Assembly (NCBI RefSeq): GCF_010723575.1
Contig: NZ_BLKZ01000002.1
Location: 744,001-808,000 of the forward strand
DNA from: Mycobacterium bourgelatii
GTDB lineage: Bacteria > Actinomycetota > Actinomycetes > Mycobacteriales > Mycobacteriaceae
Length of the DNA: 64,000 bases
Direction of reading: 5' to 3'
Shown piece by piece: positions 24,044 to 32,336 of this stretch. The translations under genes and the position numbers were made by a program. The notes under the pieces were generated by a model that was not told where the DNA came from, made no database searches, and saw nothing but the letters and a program-made list of their open reading frames with translations. How positions within the stretch are numbered: position 1 is the first letter of the stretch; each line of letters opens with the position of its first letter.

Positions 24044-26238
24044 CGACTCACGGCAGGCGTGACGTCGACGAGTCCGGACAGCGCTGTCGGCAATGGCCCA
24101 ACATGCAGCACGCCGAGGCGCTGCGTCGCACGCGTCAACGCGACATACAACTCGGCGGCACCCCGCGGGCCTTCGGACAGGATCCGTTCCGGCTCCACCA
24201 CCAGGACCGCGTCGAACTCCAGCCCCTTTGTTTCCGACGGGAGGATCGCACCGGGCACCCCGGCCGGACCTATCACAACGCTGGTGCCTTCCCGGCCGGC
24301 TTCGTCGCGGACGAATTCCTCGATGGCAGCGGGTAGTTCGTGCTCAGTGACCCGCTTGGACCACGGCGCGACGCCACATGCACGAACGGATTCGGGTGGC
24401 CGAACTCCCGGCGCGAACTCGGCGAGCAGCGCGGTGGCGACGGCCATGATTTCTGTAGGGGTGCGGTAGTTGACCGACAGCGACCGGTAAACCCACCGAT
24501 CCGCCGCATACGGTTGCAGCATCGCTTCCCACGACCTCGCCCCGGCCTCCGACCGGCGCTGCGCGAGATCGCCTACCACAGTGAAGGATCGAGCCGGGCA
24601 GCGTCGCATCAGCACCCGCCAGTCCATCTCCGACAACTCCTGTGCCTCGTCGACCACCACGTGCCCATACGTCCAATTCCGGTCCGCCGCAGCACGTTCG
24701 ACGAGATCACGGGTATCCCGCTCGGCGAATCGTTCCGCCAGGTCCTCGCCGTAGATCAGGTCGGTGGCGAGCAGGCGGTCTTCGTCGTCCATCAGGTCCT
24801 CGCGGCTGAGCATGAGGTCCAGCACGCCGGCGGCGTATTCGGCTTGGGCTTGCCGTTCCTGTTCGGCCGCTTCGTCTGCCGCCCTGTCGCCGCCCAATAG
24901 ATCGACGAGTTCGTCGAGTAGCGGTACGTCGGACACCGTCCAGGCCAGGCCATCGGCACGTTCGAGCGCGGGGTCGGCTCCGGCCGCCCGCAGCCGCTCG
25001 GGTGATTCGTACAACGTCGAAAGCAGGTTCTCCGGCGTCAGTATCGGCCAGAGTTCGGCGAGCGCGGCCTTGAATTGGCGGTTGCCGGCGAGCTCCTCAG
25101 TCAGGTCCTCCCGCAACTGTTCCCACGCCTGGGTGTCCTTGCGGCTCAGCCAACCACGTCCGATCCGGGCGATGGCCCGTTCGGTGAGCACGTACGTGAC
25201 GATCTCCCGAAACACCGAGCGCGCATCGTTGTGCGGCAGGCCGCTGTCCCGCGCCTCCTGCCTGGCCCACTCCGCGGTCTCGGCATCGATCTGCACCGTG
25301 ACGTCCGATAACTCGATCGGCAGCGGGTCCTCGGGTAGCCGCTGTCGGTCGGTGATCGCCGCCTTGAGGACGTCCAACATCTGTAGCGAGCCTTTGAGGC
25401 GCGCCACTTGCGGGGTGTCCTCGGCGGTGATGTGCAGTCCGGGCACGAGGTCACCAATGGTCATGAACACCACCTCGGACTCGCCCAATGACGGCAGCAC
25501 CCGGTCGATGTACTTCAGGAACGCCTGGTTGGGGCCAACCACCAGCACCCCTTGCCGTTCGAACCGGTCCCGCTGCGTGTACAGCAGGTACGCGACGCGG
25601 TGCAGCGCAACCACCGTCTTGCCGGTGCCCGGCCCACCCTCGATGACCAGCACCCCTGCGTGATCGAGTCGGATGATCCGGTCCTGTTCGGCCTGAATCG
25701 TCGCCACGATGTCGCGCATGCCGTCGCCGCGCGGCGCGTTGACCGCGGCGAGGAGTGCCGCGTCGCCGCGCTCACCGTCCCCGGGACGGCCGAACACCTC
25801 GTCGGTGAATTCGAGCACGCGCCGCCCCCGGGTGTGGAACTGGCGACGCCGCCGCATGTTTTCCGGGCTGGCCGCCGTGGCGATGTAGAACGCTTGCGCC
25901 GCCGGCGCCCGCCAATCCAGCAAAAGGGGCTGGTAGTCGTTGTCTTCGTCGAGAAGGCCGATGCGGCCGATGTACAGCCGTTCGCCCGTCCGGGCGTCGA
26001 GCCGGCCGAAGCACAATCCGTTGTCTGCCACATCAAGCCGTCGCACGGACCTGGCCAGGGCGCGCACCTCGCTGTCGCGCTGCACCAAGGTCCCGCCATC
26101 CATTTGGTCGATGGGGCTCCGCAGCGCCTCTTGGTAGCTGTTCTTCAGCCGTGCGCGCTCGGCGTCGAGCCGCGCGTAAAGGTTGGCCACGTAGCTTTGT
26201 TCGGAACGTAATTCGTCCTCGTAGTTATGAGTTGACAC
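24040..26238 (-). CDS. helR: HelD/HelR-type RNA polymerase-associated helicase
   Basis: UvrD-like ATPase of 732 residues. The GTG at 26238 has a GAGGGAG site; the longer frame does not. The N-terminus is a coiled coil (EQSYVANLYARLDAERARLKNSYQ), as in HelD proteins that reach into the RNA polymerase secondary channel. Walker A is GGPGTGKT, Walker B is VVDEAQE, and motif VI has ELYVALTRATQRL. HelD removes stalled or inhibited polymerase from DNA, and HelR members displace rifamycin and confer tolerance. The rifamycin-associated element 66 bp upstream favours the HelR role. The exact subclass cannot be proved from motifs alone. Confidence 0.82.
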   Translation of the reverse strand: MSTHNYEDELRSEQSYVANLYARLDAERARLKNSYQEALRSPIDQMDGGTLVQRDSEVRALARSVRRLDVADNGLCFGRLDARTGERLYIGRIGLLDEDNDYQPLLLDWRAPAAQAFYIATAASPENMRRRRQFHTRGRRVLEFTDEVFGRPGDGERGDAALLAAVNAPRGDGMRDIVATIQAEQDRIIRLDHAGVLVIEGGPGTGKTVVALHRVAYLLYTQRDRFERQGVLVVGPNQAFLKYIDRVLPSLGESEVVFMTIGDLVPGLHITAEDTPQVARLKGSLQMLDVLKAAITDRQRLPEDPLPIELSDVTVQIDAETAEWARQEARDSGLPHNDARSVFREIVTYVLTERAIARIGRGWLSRKDTQAWEQLREDLTEELAGNRQFKAALAELWPILTPENLLSTLYESPERLRAAGADPALERADGLAWTVSDVPLLDELVDLLGGDRAADEAAEQERQAQAEYAAGVLDLMLSREDLMDDEDRLLATDLIYGEDLAERFAERDTRDLVERAAADRNWTYGHVVVDEAQELSEMDWRVLMRRCPARSFTVVGDLAQRRSEAGARSWEAMLQPYAADRWVYRSLSVNYRTPTEIMAVATALLAEFAPGVRPPESVRACGVAPWSKRVTEHELPAAIEEFVRDEAGREGTSVVIGPAGVPGAILPSETKGLEFDAVLVVEPERILSEGPRGAAELYVALTRATQRLGVLHVGPLPTALSGLVDVTPAVSR

Positions 26239-26303
26239 GTCTCCCTCTTGGTCCCCCTCGCGGCCTGCTTTTGGCCTAGGCCAGCGATTGTGCGGCATGA
26301 CCC

Positions 26304-26322
26304 CGGCCTTGCCGCAAGCCCC
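26304..26322 (-). promoter_or_regulatory. rifamycin-associated element (RAE)
   Basis: The minus strand reads GGGGCTTGCGGCAAGGCCG, matching 18 of 19 positions of the published element GGGGCTTGCGGCAAGGCCC found before rifamycin-inducible genes. The core CTTGC-G-GCAAG is a perfect palindrome. It lies 66-84 bp upstream of the helicase start. Confidence 0.8.
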
Positions 26323-26403
26323 GGTCGCCGTTATAGGCTGGATGTGGCAACACGGAATGACCTTCTCAGCATCCCACCGTCACACGGCGTAGTGTCCACG
26401 ACA

Positions 26404-27126
26404 ATGGACCTTGACCGCATCACCCACCCGCTGCGACTGGCCCGCGGATCCCACCAGCCAGGGTCGGGCAAAGGGTGCGCGATGAACGTCATCTCCTACA
26501 TCAACGGCGACGAGCAGATCACCGACTTCCCGGCGACGACGGCGCGGCCGTTGGCATCCTTCGTGCAGCTGTGCAACGACCAGCTGGCCGGACCGGACGG
26601 CTACCTGTCGCCCGAGGACAGCCTGCTCGTCCTGGACCTGGCTTGGCTGACGGTAGGTACCGCCTCACCGACGGACAGCGTTGGCGACACCGTGATTCAC
26701 GCCTGGGTGTCGAAGCTGCTCGTCAGTCCGCCATGGGGTGTCGTTCGCTACGCGGAAAGCGCCGCCGCGCAAGTGGTTTCTGACATCGCCGAGCTGCATC
26801 GCAGGTTTGTCCCCGGTGCCACGCCGCCGATTGCCTTATGGGACAGTGCAGCTCGCGCCGCACGTGAGATCAGCGCCGCGATGGAGCCGTGCGCCCAGCG
26901 GTATGCGGTCCGGGCGGCCTACCAGTCGACCTCGCTCATTCACACCGATGATTGGGGCACCCTGGACGCCGTCACCGGCAATGCGCTGCGCGCGCACCGA
27001 CTGGCCCACTTGGATGGCGGCGCCGCCCAGATCGTGGGTGTCACCCGCAATGCCATCCGATCGTGGCGTCGTCTCGCCGGTTTGAGCGTCGTCGGCGATC
27101 CGAAGCGCAAAGGTGTTGCGGCTTAA
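26404..27126 (+). CDS. conserved hypothetical protein with HTH-like C-terminus
   Basis: 240 residues from the ATG at 26404; the ATG at 26482 is a possible alternative. No family is recognised. It is globular, without signal peptide or membrane helices. The last 40 residues contain AAQIVGVTRNAIRSWRRLAGL, which looks like a helix-turn-helix and might bind DNA. It is divergent from the helicase gene, with the RAE in the shared upstream region, but the RAE is oriented toward the helicase. Confidence 0.6.
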   Translation: MDLDRITHPLRLARGSHQPGSGKGCAMNVISYINGDEQITDFPATTARPLASFVQLCNDQLAGPDGYLSPEDSLLVLDLAWLTVGTASPTDSVGDTVIHAWVSKLLVSPPWGVVRYAESAAAQVVSDIAELHRRFVPGATPPIALWDSAARAAREISAAMEPCAQRYAVRAAYQSTSLIHTDDWGTLDAVTGNALRAHRLAHLDGGAAQIVGVTRNAIRSWRRLAGLSVVGDPKRKGVAA

Positions 27127-27132
27127 CGCAAC
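27115..27132. terminator. bidirectional hairpin between convergent genes
   Basis: GTTGCG-GCTTAA-CGCAAC spans the stop codon of the plus-strand gene and the gap before the aldehyde dehydrogenase stop. The six-bp stem is short, but its position is that of a shared terminator. Confidence 0.4.
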
Positions 27133-27135
27133 CGG

Positions 27136-28593
27136 CTACATCTGCGCCCAGACGATCTTGGTCTGCAGGTAGGTCTCGATGCCGGCCTTGCCGGATTCGT
27201 AGCCCCAGCCGGATTGCTTGTACCCGCCGAACGGCATGGAGTGGTCGAACTGCATCTGGCAGTTCAGCCCGACGGTGCCGGCCTTGAGTCGCTTGGCGAT
27301 CCGGTGGGCGCGGCCGAGGTCATTCGTCCAGGTGGTGGCGGCCAGGCCGTAGGTGCTGTTGTTGGCCAAGGCGACCGCCTCGTCCTCGTCATCGAACGGC
27401 AGGATGGTCACGACCGGACCGAAGATCTCCTCCTGGAACAACCTGCTGTTGTCGGGATCGACGTTGGTGACGACGGTCGGGTGCACGAAGTAGCCCTTGC
27501 GGTCCAATCGACTTCCGCCGGTGACGATTTCGACTCCGTCGGATTTGCCCTGATCGATGTAACCCAGGACGCGATTGAGCTGCTTCTGGCTGATCAGCGG
27601 CCCGACCATGGCGCCCTCGTCCTGGGGGCCACCCAACTGCATGAGATTCGCCATGTTGGCGATGCCCTCCACCACCTGTTCGTAGATGCCGCGCTGGGCG
27701 AAGATGCGCGATCCGCAGACACACGCCTGGCCGGAGTGGATGAACGTACCGAACGACGCCATCGGGATGGCGAGGTCGAGGTTGGCGTCGTCGAACATCA
27801 CCACCGGCGACTTGCCGCCGAGCTCGAGGGTGATCTTGTTGAGGTTGCTGTCCGCCGAGGCGTGCACGATCGCGCGGCCGACCTCGGTCGAACCGGTGAA
27901 GGCAACTTTCTCCACGTCGGGGTGCGCGGTGATCGCCGCCCCAGCGGTGTGGCCGTAGCCGTTGACCAGATTGACCACACCTTCCGGCACCCCGGCTTCG
28001 GCGAGGATCCGATCGAGAACCAGGGCCGAAAGGGGAGTCTCCTCAGCGGGTTTCACCACGCTGCTGCAACCCGCGGCCAGTGCGGGCGCGAGCTTGGCGC
28101 AGAAGTTGAAGACCGGGCCGTTCCACGGGAAGATCAGCCCCACCACGCCGTACGGCTCGCGCAGCGTGTAGGTGTGCATGTGTGAGTCGACGCCGGTGAG
28201 TCCGCCGGTGTTGACGTCACGCGCTATCCCGTCGATCTTGGTGCACCATCCGGCGTAGTAGCGAAACCATTCGGAACCGACCTTGGTGATGATCTGCGCT
28301 TGGGCGGGCGGAATTCCGGCGTTGAGCGATTCGAGCTCGGCGAGAATGTTCGCGTTCTCGTCGATCAGGTCGGCGACCCGCCACAGCACCTTGGCGCGCT
28401 CGTAGTCGGGCAGGCCGGACCAGACCCCGGCCTCGGCGGACGCCTTTGCGCGCGCGACCGCGGCGTCGATCGCCTCGGGTCCGCAGTCGGTGAACTCGGT
28501 GATCTGCTCCTCGGTGGACGGGTCGATGATGGGAATGACCTCACCCGTGCCGGGCCGTTCACGAATTTCCTCCAGCACAGCCTGCACCGACAT
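27136..28593 (-). CDS. aldehyde dehydrogenase family protein
   Basis: NAD(P)-dependent aldehyde oxidation, 485 residues. The catalytic cysteine is in HSGQACVCGSR, the general-base glutamate in TLELGGKSP, and the cofactor region has FTGSTEVGRAI. The length is standard for the family. It lies downstream of a LacI gene with a candidate operator in the 94-bp gap, so it may be the structural target of that regulator. The specific aldehyde is unknown. Confidence 0.9.
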   Translation of the reverse strand: MSVQAVLEEIRERPGTGEVIPIIDPSTEEQITEFTDCGPEAIDAAVARAKASAEAGVWSGLPDYERAKVLWRVADLIDENANILAELESLNAGIPPAQAQIITKVGSEWFRYYAGWCTKIDGIARDVNTGGLTGVDSHMHTYTLREPYGVVGLIFPWNGPVFNFCAKLAPALAAGCSSVVKPAEETPLSALVLDRILAEAGVPEGVVNLVNGYGHTAGAAITAHPDVEKVAFTGSTEVGRAIVHASADSNLNKITLELGGKSPVVMFDDANLDLAIPMASFGTFIHSGQACVCGSRIFAQRGIYEQVVEGIANMANLMQLGGPQDEGAMVGPLISQKQLNRVLGYIDQGKSDGVEIVTGGSRLDRKGYFVHPTVVTNVDPDNSRLFQEEIFGPVVTILPFDDEDEAVALANNSTYGLAATTWTNDLGRAHRIAKRLKAGTVGLNCQMQFDHSMPFGGYKQSGWGYESGKAGIETYLQTKIVWAQM

Positions 28594-28633
28594 GACTGAT
28601 CCCCTCCTCGCGGCGTTGCGACTTTCCGAGGAA

Positions 28634-28647
28634 GTTACGCGCTTAAC
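28634..28647. promoter_or_regulatory. candidate LacI-family operator
   Basis: GTTACGCGCTTAAC is a 14-bp near-palindrome with one mismatched pair and a central GCGC, the form usual for LacI-type sites. It lies 41-54 bp upstream of the aldehyde dehydrogenase start and just downstream of the LacI gene. Confidence 0.45.
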
Positions 28648-28687
28648 CTCGTCGTGTCCAACGCTCAGTACTGCGACACGCTGGTCG

Positions 28688-29689
28688 TCAGGTCGAGGCC
28701 CGGACGATCAACCGGGCGATATCGGCCGGTTCCGGCGGTGGTGGCGCGGGATAGCCCAGCTCGCTGAGCAGCGCGGCGATCGCAGCGTCCGCCACGGCGA
28801 TGGGATTGAACTCCACCGTCGTCAACGGAGGTGAGCTCAGGGCTGCCATCGGGGTGGCGTCGACGCCCATCACGGCAAGGTCGTCGGGACAACGCAAACC
28901 CGCTTCGCGGATCCCGTACAGCACCAGGCAAGCGATCTCGTCGCTCTGCGCGCACACCGCGGTGACACCGTCGCGCACCCAGTCGGTGACCACCCGCGCG
29001 GCGTTGTCCTGGGTGACATCGGCTACCTGGACGGGCGGGAGGCCACGCGCCTGGGCCGCTCCGGTGACACCCTGCAACCAGTAGTCCCCCAGGGGCCGCC
29101 ACCGCTTAATTCCGGTGTAGGCGAACCCAATTCGCTGGTGGCCCCGAGACACTAGGTGCTCGACCCGCAGTTCGCCGACTGACAGATGCGGATCGCCGAG
29201 TGCCTGCAACGTCCCGATCTCGATATGCGGGATGGCAGCCGACCGCACCATGTCGAGGACCTTGGCGCTGAGCGGAAACAGGCTGGCGATCGCGACGGGG
29301 TCAATGTTCTTGATCGCGTCGATGACGTGCTGATCGTCTTCGGTCTCGAAGATCTGCACCTGCAGCAACCCACGGCCCGCCAATTCCGTGGTCATCCGGC
29401 TTCCGGCCTGCATCGGCATTTCGCCGACCGCCACCCGCGGAACGATGTACAGCACCACTCCGCTCTTGCCCCGAGCCAGGTTGCGGGCAGCGAGATTGGG
29501 CCGGTAGCCGAGTTGTTCGGCGGCCCGGTAGACCGCCTCCCGGGTGCGCGGCGAGATCTTCTTGCCCTCCGCCTCGTTCAGGACGTAACTGACCGTGGCC
29601 GTCGATACGCCCACGAGGCGGGCCACATCGGCATTGGTCGGTCGCGTGAGCTTGTTCACGCTTGAGGCGTCACCCTCCGGACCGGCCAT
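28688..29689 (-). CDS. LacI-family transcriptional regulator
   Basis: 333 residues. The HTH is NADVARLVGVSTATVSYVLN (about residues 19-38), with the hinge region YRPNLAARNLARGKSG. A periplasmic-binding-like sensor domain follows, with CAQSDEIACLVLYGI and DLAVMGVDATPMA. The effector is probably a small metabolite rather than necessarily a sugar. It is followed by aldehyde dehydrogenase and preceded, 20 bp away, by an acyl-CoA dehydrogenase gene on the same strand, so it may be transcribed with either. Confidence 0.88.
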   Translation of the reverse strand: MAGPEGDASSVNKLTRPTNADVARLVGVSTATVSYVLNEAEGKKISPRTREAVYRAAEQLGYRPNLAARNLARGKSGVVLYIVPRVAVGEMPMQAGSRMTTELAGRGLLQVQIFETEDDQHVIDAIKNIDPVAIASLFPLSAKVLDMVRSAAIPHIEIGTLQALGDPHLSVGELRVEHLVSRGHQRIGFAYTGIKRWRPLGDYWLQGVTGAAQARGLPPVQVADVTQDNAARVVTDWVRDGVTAVCAQSDEIACLVLYGIREAGLRCPDDLAVMGVDATPMAALSSPPLTTVEFNPIAVADAAIAALLSELGYPAPPPPEPADIARLIVRAST

Positions 29690-29709
29690 GCCTCATCGTG
29701 GCATGGCCG

Positions 29710-30921
29710 CTAGCGAATTGGCAGCCCGGTCAGCGCTCGCGAAATCACCAGGCGTTGGATTTCGCTGGTTCCCTCGAAGATCGTGAAGATCTTCGCGTCG
29801 CGGTGCATCCGCTCCACTGGGTAGTCGCGGGTGTACCCGTTGCCGCCCAAGATCTGGATGGCTTCGTCGGTGACATACACCGCGGTCTCACTCGCCACCA
29901 GCTTGGCCATCGAACCTTCGGCCGCGTCGAAGCTCTGGTTGTTGCGCGCCATCCAGCCGGCCCGCCACACCAGCAGCCGGGCCGCGTCGATACGACACTT
30001 CATGTCGGCAAGCTTGAACGCCACTGCCTGGAATTCGCCGATCTTGCGGCCGAATTGCTCACGCTGGCAAGCATATTCGAGGGCGTACTCGTAGGCGGCT
30101 CGCGCCACCCCGACGGCCATCGCGCCGACGGTGGGCCGGGTACGTTCGAAGGTCTTGAGCGCCGCCTGCCCACGGGCCGAAGCGCCGGATTTGACCCGGG
30201 CGATGCGGGCCTCGAACTTCTCGCGCCCGCCCAGAATCATGTCCTCGGACAGCCGCACGTTGTCGAGCACCACCTCGGCGGTGTGCGAAGCGCGAATGCC
30301 GTGCTTCTTGAACTTCTGCCCTTGCGACAGGCCTTCGATGTCTGACGGAATGACGAATGTGGCCTGACCGCGGGTGCCGAGCTCGGGATAGACCGACGCC
30401 ACCACGATGTGCACGTTGGCGATACCCCCGTTGGTCGCCCACGTCTTGGTGCCGTTGAGCACCCACTCTTTCGTGGCCTCGTCGTAGCGGGCACGAGTGC
30501 GGATGGCGCCGACGTCGGAACCCGCGTCGGGCTCCGAGGAGCAGAAGGCACCGAGCTTGGGATCGTCCGGGGTACCGAACATCTCAGGCAGCCAGCGTCC
30601 GAGCTGTTCGGGTGTTCCGTTGCCGGCCAGGGCTGCGGCGGCCAGACCGGTGCCCATGATGGACAGCGCAATGCCGGCGTCGCCCCAGAACATCTCCTCG
30701 AACGCCGTGAGCATGCCCAGCCCCGACTCCTCGGCCGCCTGCTGCGCGAAGAAGTCGGGCGAATACAGACCCACCTTCGCCGCCTCTTGGATGATCGGCC
30801 AGGGGGTTTCTTCGCGTTCATCCCATTCGGCCGCCGCCGGGCGGATCACCTCGGCCGCGAACTTGTGTACCCAGTCCCGGACTTCGATTACGTCGTCGCT
30901 CAGCTGCAACGAGAACGTCAT
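29710..30921 (-). CDS. acyl-CoA dehydrogenase
   Basis: 403 residues from the ATG at 30921, which overlaps the TetR stop (ATGA); the longer frame is an artefact of that overlap. FAD and substrate motifs are AFCSSEPDAGSDVGAIRTRA and WVLNGTKTWATNGG. The C-terminal part ILGGNGYTRDYPVERMHRDAKI and FEGTSEIQR is typical of catalytically complete homotetrameric acyl-CoA dehydrogenases. It is controlled with its TetR from the operator at 31533. Confidence 0.9.
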   Translation of the reverse strand: MTFSLQLSDDVIEVRDWVHKFAAEVIRPAAAEWDEREETPWPIIQEAAKVGLYSPDFFAQQAAEESGLGMLTAFEEMFWGDAGIALSIMGTGLAAAALAGNGTPEQLGRWLPEMFGTPDDPKLGAFCSSEPDAGSDVGAIRTRARYDEATKEWVLNGTKTWATNGGIANVHIVVASVYPELGTRGQATFVIPSDIEGLSQGQKFKKHGIRASHTAEVVLDNVRLSEDMILGGREKFEARIARVKSGASARGQAALKTFERTRPTVGAMAVGVARAAYEYALEYACQREQFGRKIGEFQAVAFKLADMKCRIDAARLLVWRAGWMARNNQSFDAAEGSMAKLVASETAVYVTDEAIQILGGNGYTRDYPVERMHRDAKIFTIFEGTSEIQRLVISRALTGLPIR

Positions 30922-31532
30922 TGCTCTTCTCCTGAATCTGATCGGTTGGTCAGCAGGCTGACCGTCTGGTGCACCCATGCTTCGAGATAGCGGTCTTCGT
31001 CGATGTTTCCCGGCAGCCGGCCGGTCAGCGCTTTGAGCGTGGCGGCGTAGGACAGTGCCCCGATCGCGACTGCCGCGGCGGCTTCGGGATCCGGGATGTT
31101 GGTGCGGCCCCGCTCGTTCGACGCTTTCAACTCGTCGGCGAACCGTTGATAGGCGTTGTCCGTGATGACTTGCCAGGTCTTTTGGTCGAGGTCGCCGAGT
31201 TCGTCGGGTTCGCGCAGCATGACCTTGAGCAGGTCCTCGCCCTGCTTGAGATTGCTCCAGATCAGCTGACCCGCGGTGCGCACCGCCTGTTCCACGTTGC
31301 CGGGTCGGCCGGCGTCGAATTGCTCGCGTGCGGACACGATGCTGTCGATCCGGTAGGCAACCGCCGCTTCCAGCAGCTCCCGCTTCGAGGCGAAGTGCTT
31401 GTACAGCGCGCCGGAACCTGGTGCCAGGCCGGAAGCCCGCTGGATATCAGCGACCGATGTCGCTGCGTACCCCTTGGCGGCAAACAGCTTCAACGCCTCG
31501 GCGAGCAGCCGGTCACGCCCCGACACCTGCAT
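30918..31532 (-). CDS. TetR-family regulator
   Basis: 204 residues from the ATG at 31532. The open frame continues upstream through the repeat array only because that GC-rich DNA lacks stops. The HTH is TSVADIQRASGLAPGSGALYKHFASKRELLEAAV. It is first in an operon with the acyl-CoA dehydrogenase and has a long palindrome directly before its start, so autorepression with release by an acyl-CoA ligand is likely, as in other mycobacterial lipid regulators. Confidence 0.87.
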   Translation of the reverse strand: MQVSGRDRLLAEALKLFAAKGYAATSVADIQRASGLAPGSGALYKHFASKRELLEAAVAYRIDSIVSAREQFDAGRPGNVEQAVRTAGQLIWSNLKQGEDLLKVMLREPDELGDLDQKTWQVITDNAYQRFADELKASNERGRTNIPDPEAAAAVAIGALSYAATLKALTGRLPGNIDEDRYLEAWVHQTVSLLTNRSDSGEEQ

Positions 31533-31554
31533 GGTGAGAGAGTACTCACTCACC
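31533..31554. promoter_or_regulatory. TetR operator at the acyl-CoA dehydrogenase operon
   Basis: A 22-bp palindrome GGTGAG-n-GAGTACTC-n-CTCACC with a single mismatched pair abuts the TetR ATG. Its position suggests repression at a promoter with a very short or absent leader. Confidence 0.6.
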
Positions 31555-31751
31555 ACGGTGGCGACCAAATCCGCAGGGTTGGCCGGGCCGCGGGGGGCCG
31601 GGCCGCGGGGACCTGGGCCACGGGCTGCCGAGTGTGAACTATCTGACGCTGGATCGGCGTGTCGGGCTGTTGCAGATTGCAGCTCGGACCAGCCACCGCG
31701 AGCGCGCAACGCCGCCGCAGCGACGCCCGCTTCACCGCCACCTTGTTCACC

Positions 31752-32286
31752 GAGCCTGTAACGGTGCAGGAAAAGTTCGAGTGATGACCTGCCAAATTTC
31801 AGGCTCGCGGCCAGCCCAGGGGCCAGGCCACGCGGCAGCGACGCCGCATCGCCGCACGCTTCACCGAGCCTGTAACGGTGCAGGAAAAGTTCGAGTGGTG
31901 ACCTGCCAAATTTCAGGCTCGCGGCCAGCCCCGGGGCCAGGCCACGCCCCAGCGACGCCGCCCTCGCCGCCCACTTCACCGAGCCTGTAACGGTGCAGGA
32001 AAAGTTCGAGTGGTGACCTGCCAAATTTCAGGCTCGCGGCCAGCCCCGGGGCCAGGCCACGCCGCAGCGACCCCGCGCCGCCGCCCGCTTCATCGAGCCT
32101 GTAACGGTGCAGGAAAAGTTCGAGTGGTGACCTGCCAAATTTCAGGCTCGCGGCCAGCCCCGGGGCCAGGCCACGCCGCAGCGACGCCGCATCGCCGCCC
32201 CAGCGACGCCGCCCTCGCCGCTCGCTTCATCGAGCCTGTAACGGTGCAGGAAAGGTTCGAGTGGTGACCTGCCAAATTTCAGGCTC
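31752..32286. repeat. tandem array of five nested 55-bp palindromes
   Basis: Copies start at 31752, 31866, 31981, 32095 and 32232 (spacing 114, 115, 114 and 137 bp). Each 55-bp unit has outer arms GAGCCTG/CAGGCTC and inner arms GCAGG/CCTGC around a 17-nt loop, and the GC-rich spacer between units is also conserved. Copies are nearly identical, with differences such as GTGATG in the first and AAAGG in the last. The whole 31555-32336 region is otherwise non-coding, and the overlapping open frames in it reflect absence of stops. A sixth, diverged copy lies at 21075. Confidence 0.85.
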
Positions 32287-32336
32287 GCGGCCAGCCCCGG
32301 AGCCGGGACGCCCCAGCGCCGACCCCGCACAGCCCC

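Noticed and set aside
31752..32286. CRISPR array
   Set aside because: Units of 114 bp have both repeat and spacer conserved, so spacers are not unique, and no cas genes are present.
31555..32336. Several overlapping open frames through the repeat array, including an N-terminal extension of TetR
   Set aside because: They consist of repeated translations of the palindromic unit. Absence of stops follows from its composition.
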